In this document: positions 6,200-6,388 of the stretch, piece by piece
Layout of the letters: each line of letters opens with the position of its first letter
Position numbering within the stretch: position 1 is the first letter of the stretch
From: Desulfobacterales bacterium
GTDB lineage: Bacteria > Desulfobacterota > Desulfobacteria > Desulfobacterales > C00003060
Reading direction: 5' to 3'
Length of the DNA: 6,388 nt
Assembly (NCBI GenBank): GCA_030668505.1
Contig: DAOUTV010000108.1
Coordinates: forward strand, 1 to 6,388
Made by a program: the position numbers and the translations under genes
Notes under the pieces: model-generated
Databases searched by the model: none
The model's input: only the letters and a program-made list of their open reading frames with translations
What the model was told of the DNA's origin: nothing

Positions 6200-6207
6200 T
6201 GTAAATT

Positions 6208-6230
6208 GCCCGCAGGGCCGAGCTTTTTTT
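6208..6230 (+). terminator. Weak candidate intrinsic terminator
   Basis: GCCC (6208-6211) and GGGC (6215-6218) form a short stem with a GCA loop. A run of seven T (6224-6230) follows after five bases. The stem is short and too far from the T run for a textbook terminator. With the hairpin just upstream, this is still the only stem-plus-T-run on the plus strand downstream of the bc cluster. Confidence 0.25.
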
Positions 6231-6295
6231 CCTGATCGACACCTGCCCTGTGGAATGCGAAGCTTATTCCTCCGGGGTCTCCCGATCAGGAAAAA
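6226..6295. repeat. Nested palindrome, 13 bp outer stem with inner hairpin
   Basis: TTTTTCCTGATCG (6226-6238) and CGATCAGGAAAAA (6283-6295) are perfect inverse complements. Inside, CCCTGTGGAAT (6246-6256) pairs with ATTCCTCCGGG (6266-6276) at nine of eleven positions around a 9-nt loop. As RNA this would be a long two-tier hairpin; as DNA it looks like a palindromic intergenic element. The plus-strand T run lies at its 5' edge. Confidence 0.55.
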
Positions 6296-6304
6296 CTAAT
6301 TTCC

Positions 6305-6321
6305 CTCCGCGTTCTCCGCGT
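6305..6321. repeat. Tandem CTCCGCGT pair
   Basis: CTCCGCGT occurs at 6305-6312 and 6314-6321 with a 9 bp period, followed by CTCTAACGAGCGTAGCGAG. From memory this resembles a widespread intergenic word of the type CTCTGCGTTCTCTGCGTCTCTGCGG. No function is assigned. Confidence 0.35.
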
Positions 6322-6388
6322 CTCTAACGAGCGTAGCGAGTGGGTGGTGAAGACATGAAATGCAAACAATTTAATGCTCCCCGTAGTA

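Larger units (their letters stand above)
5988..6351. repeat. Degenerate inverted pair bounding the palindrome cluster
   Basis: The plus strand at 5988-6017 (starting TTCACCGCCCGTTCG) and the minus strand from 6351 down to 6322 (starting TTCACCACCCACTCG) align without gaps at 21 of 30 positions, and most differences are transitions. They enclose about 300 bp containing all the other hairpins. From memory, ACCGCCCACTCGCTTCGCTCGTT-like words are common intergenic repeats in Desulfobacterota-type genomes. The pair may therefore be the ends of one element or two independent copies in opposite orientation. Confidence 0.4.
5692..6388. other. Gene-free, palindrome-rich downstream region
   Basis: I find no convincing coding sequence on either strand in these 697 bases. 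The first part (5692-5880) shows nothing I can name beyond a weak GGGA/TCCC pair (5712-5728), and no canonical terminator directly follows the octahaem gene. From 5883 on there is a promoter-like TGCTATAAT. Then comes a dense set of inverted repeats at 6007-6040, 6023-6115, 6141-6174, 6182-6199 and 6226-6295, bounded by a degenerate inverted pair (5988-6017 and 6322-6351). The composition and structure look like intergenic repeat elements rather than a decayed gene. Confidence 0.6.

Noticed and set aside
6023..6295. Possible retron or other reverse-transcriptase-linked non-coding RNA
   Set aside because: No reverse transcriptase gene is in the window and the spacing of the inverted arms is short for an msr-msd region. 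It would need sequence beyond 6388.
6355..6388. ATG with a GGTG upstream that could start a gene running off the right edge
   Set aside because: Only eleven codons are visible and the putative ribosome binding site lies within a repeat-like word. There is not enough to call.

Overview
The window looks like a piece of chromosome from an anaerobic or facultative respiratory Gram-negative bacterium. Desulfobacterota (old Deltaproteobacteria) is the best guess. This rests on the style of the proteins: a fused cytochrome b with an xPWY-type Qo motif, a Tat-anchored Rieske protein, and an octahaem CxxCH cytochrome with TPR repeats. There is no rRNA or marker gene, so the assignment is an inference.

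Layout. Positions 1-408 (minus strand) hold the N-terminal 136 residues of a lipoprotein whose C-terminus lies outside the window. Positions 409-818 form a divergent intergenic region. It carries a perfect 8+8 bp palindrome (638-659) with the half-site spacing of Crp/Fnr-type operators, next to a possible -10 box. Positions 819-5691 (plus strand) are a four-gene cluster, probably one operon: a membrane-anchored small beta-domain protein of unknown function (819-1319), a fused b6/subunit-IV cytochrome b (1332-2723), a Rieske iron-sulfur protein (2815-3330), and an octahaem c-type cytochrome with HEAT-like and TPR repeats (3382-5691). Positions 5692-6388 contain no convincing gene. The distal 400 bases are crowded with inverted repeats and hairpins, preceded by an extended -10 promoter-like sequence.

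How the genes fit together. Cytochrome b and the Rieske protein form the core of a quinol:cytochrome c oxidoreductase (bc complex). No cytochrome c1, cytochrome f or small monohaem cytochrome is encoded here. The octahaem TPR protein sits in that place and is the likely electron acceptor from the Rieske cluster. Three residue changes suggest a low-potential, probably menaquinol-linked enzyme: a Qo motif reading APWY instead of PEWY, Gly where b6f has the Cys that binds haem cn, and Phe in place of the Rieske Tyr that raises the cluster potential. The first gene is probably an accessory or assembly subunit, judged only from its position and topology.

The most unusual parts are the octahaem-HEAT-TPR subunit in a bc complex and the palindrome-rich tail. 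The tail includes a possible H-type pseudoknot (6007-6115) and a degenerate inverted pair of about 30 bp bounding 5988-6351. This could be a small non-autonomous mobile element or a structured RNA.
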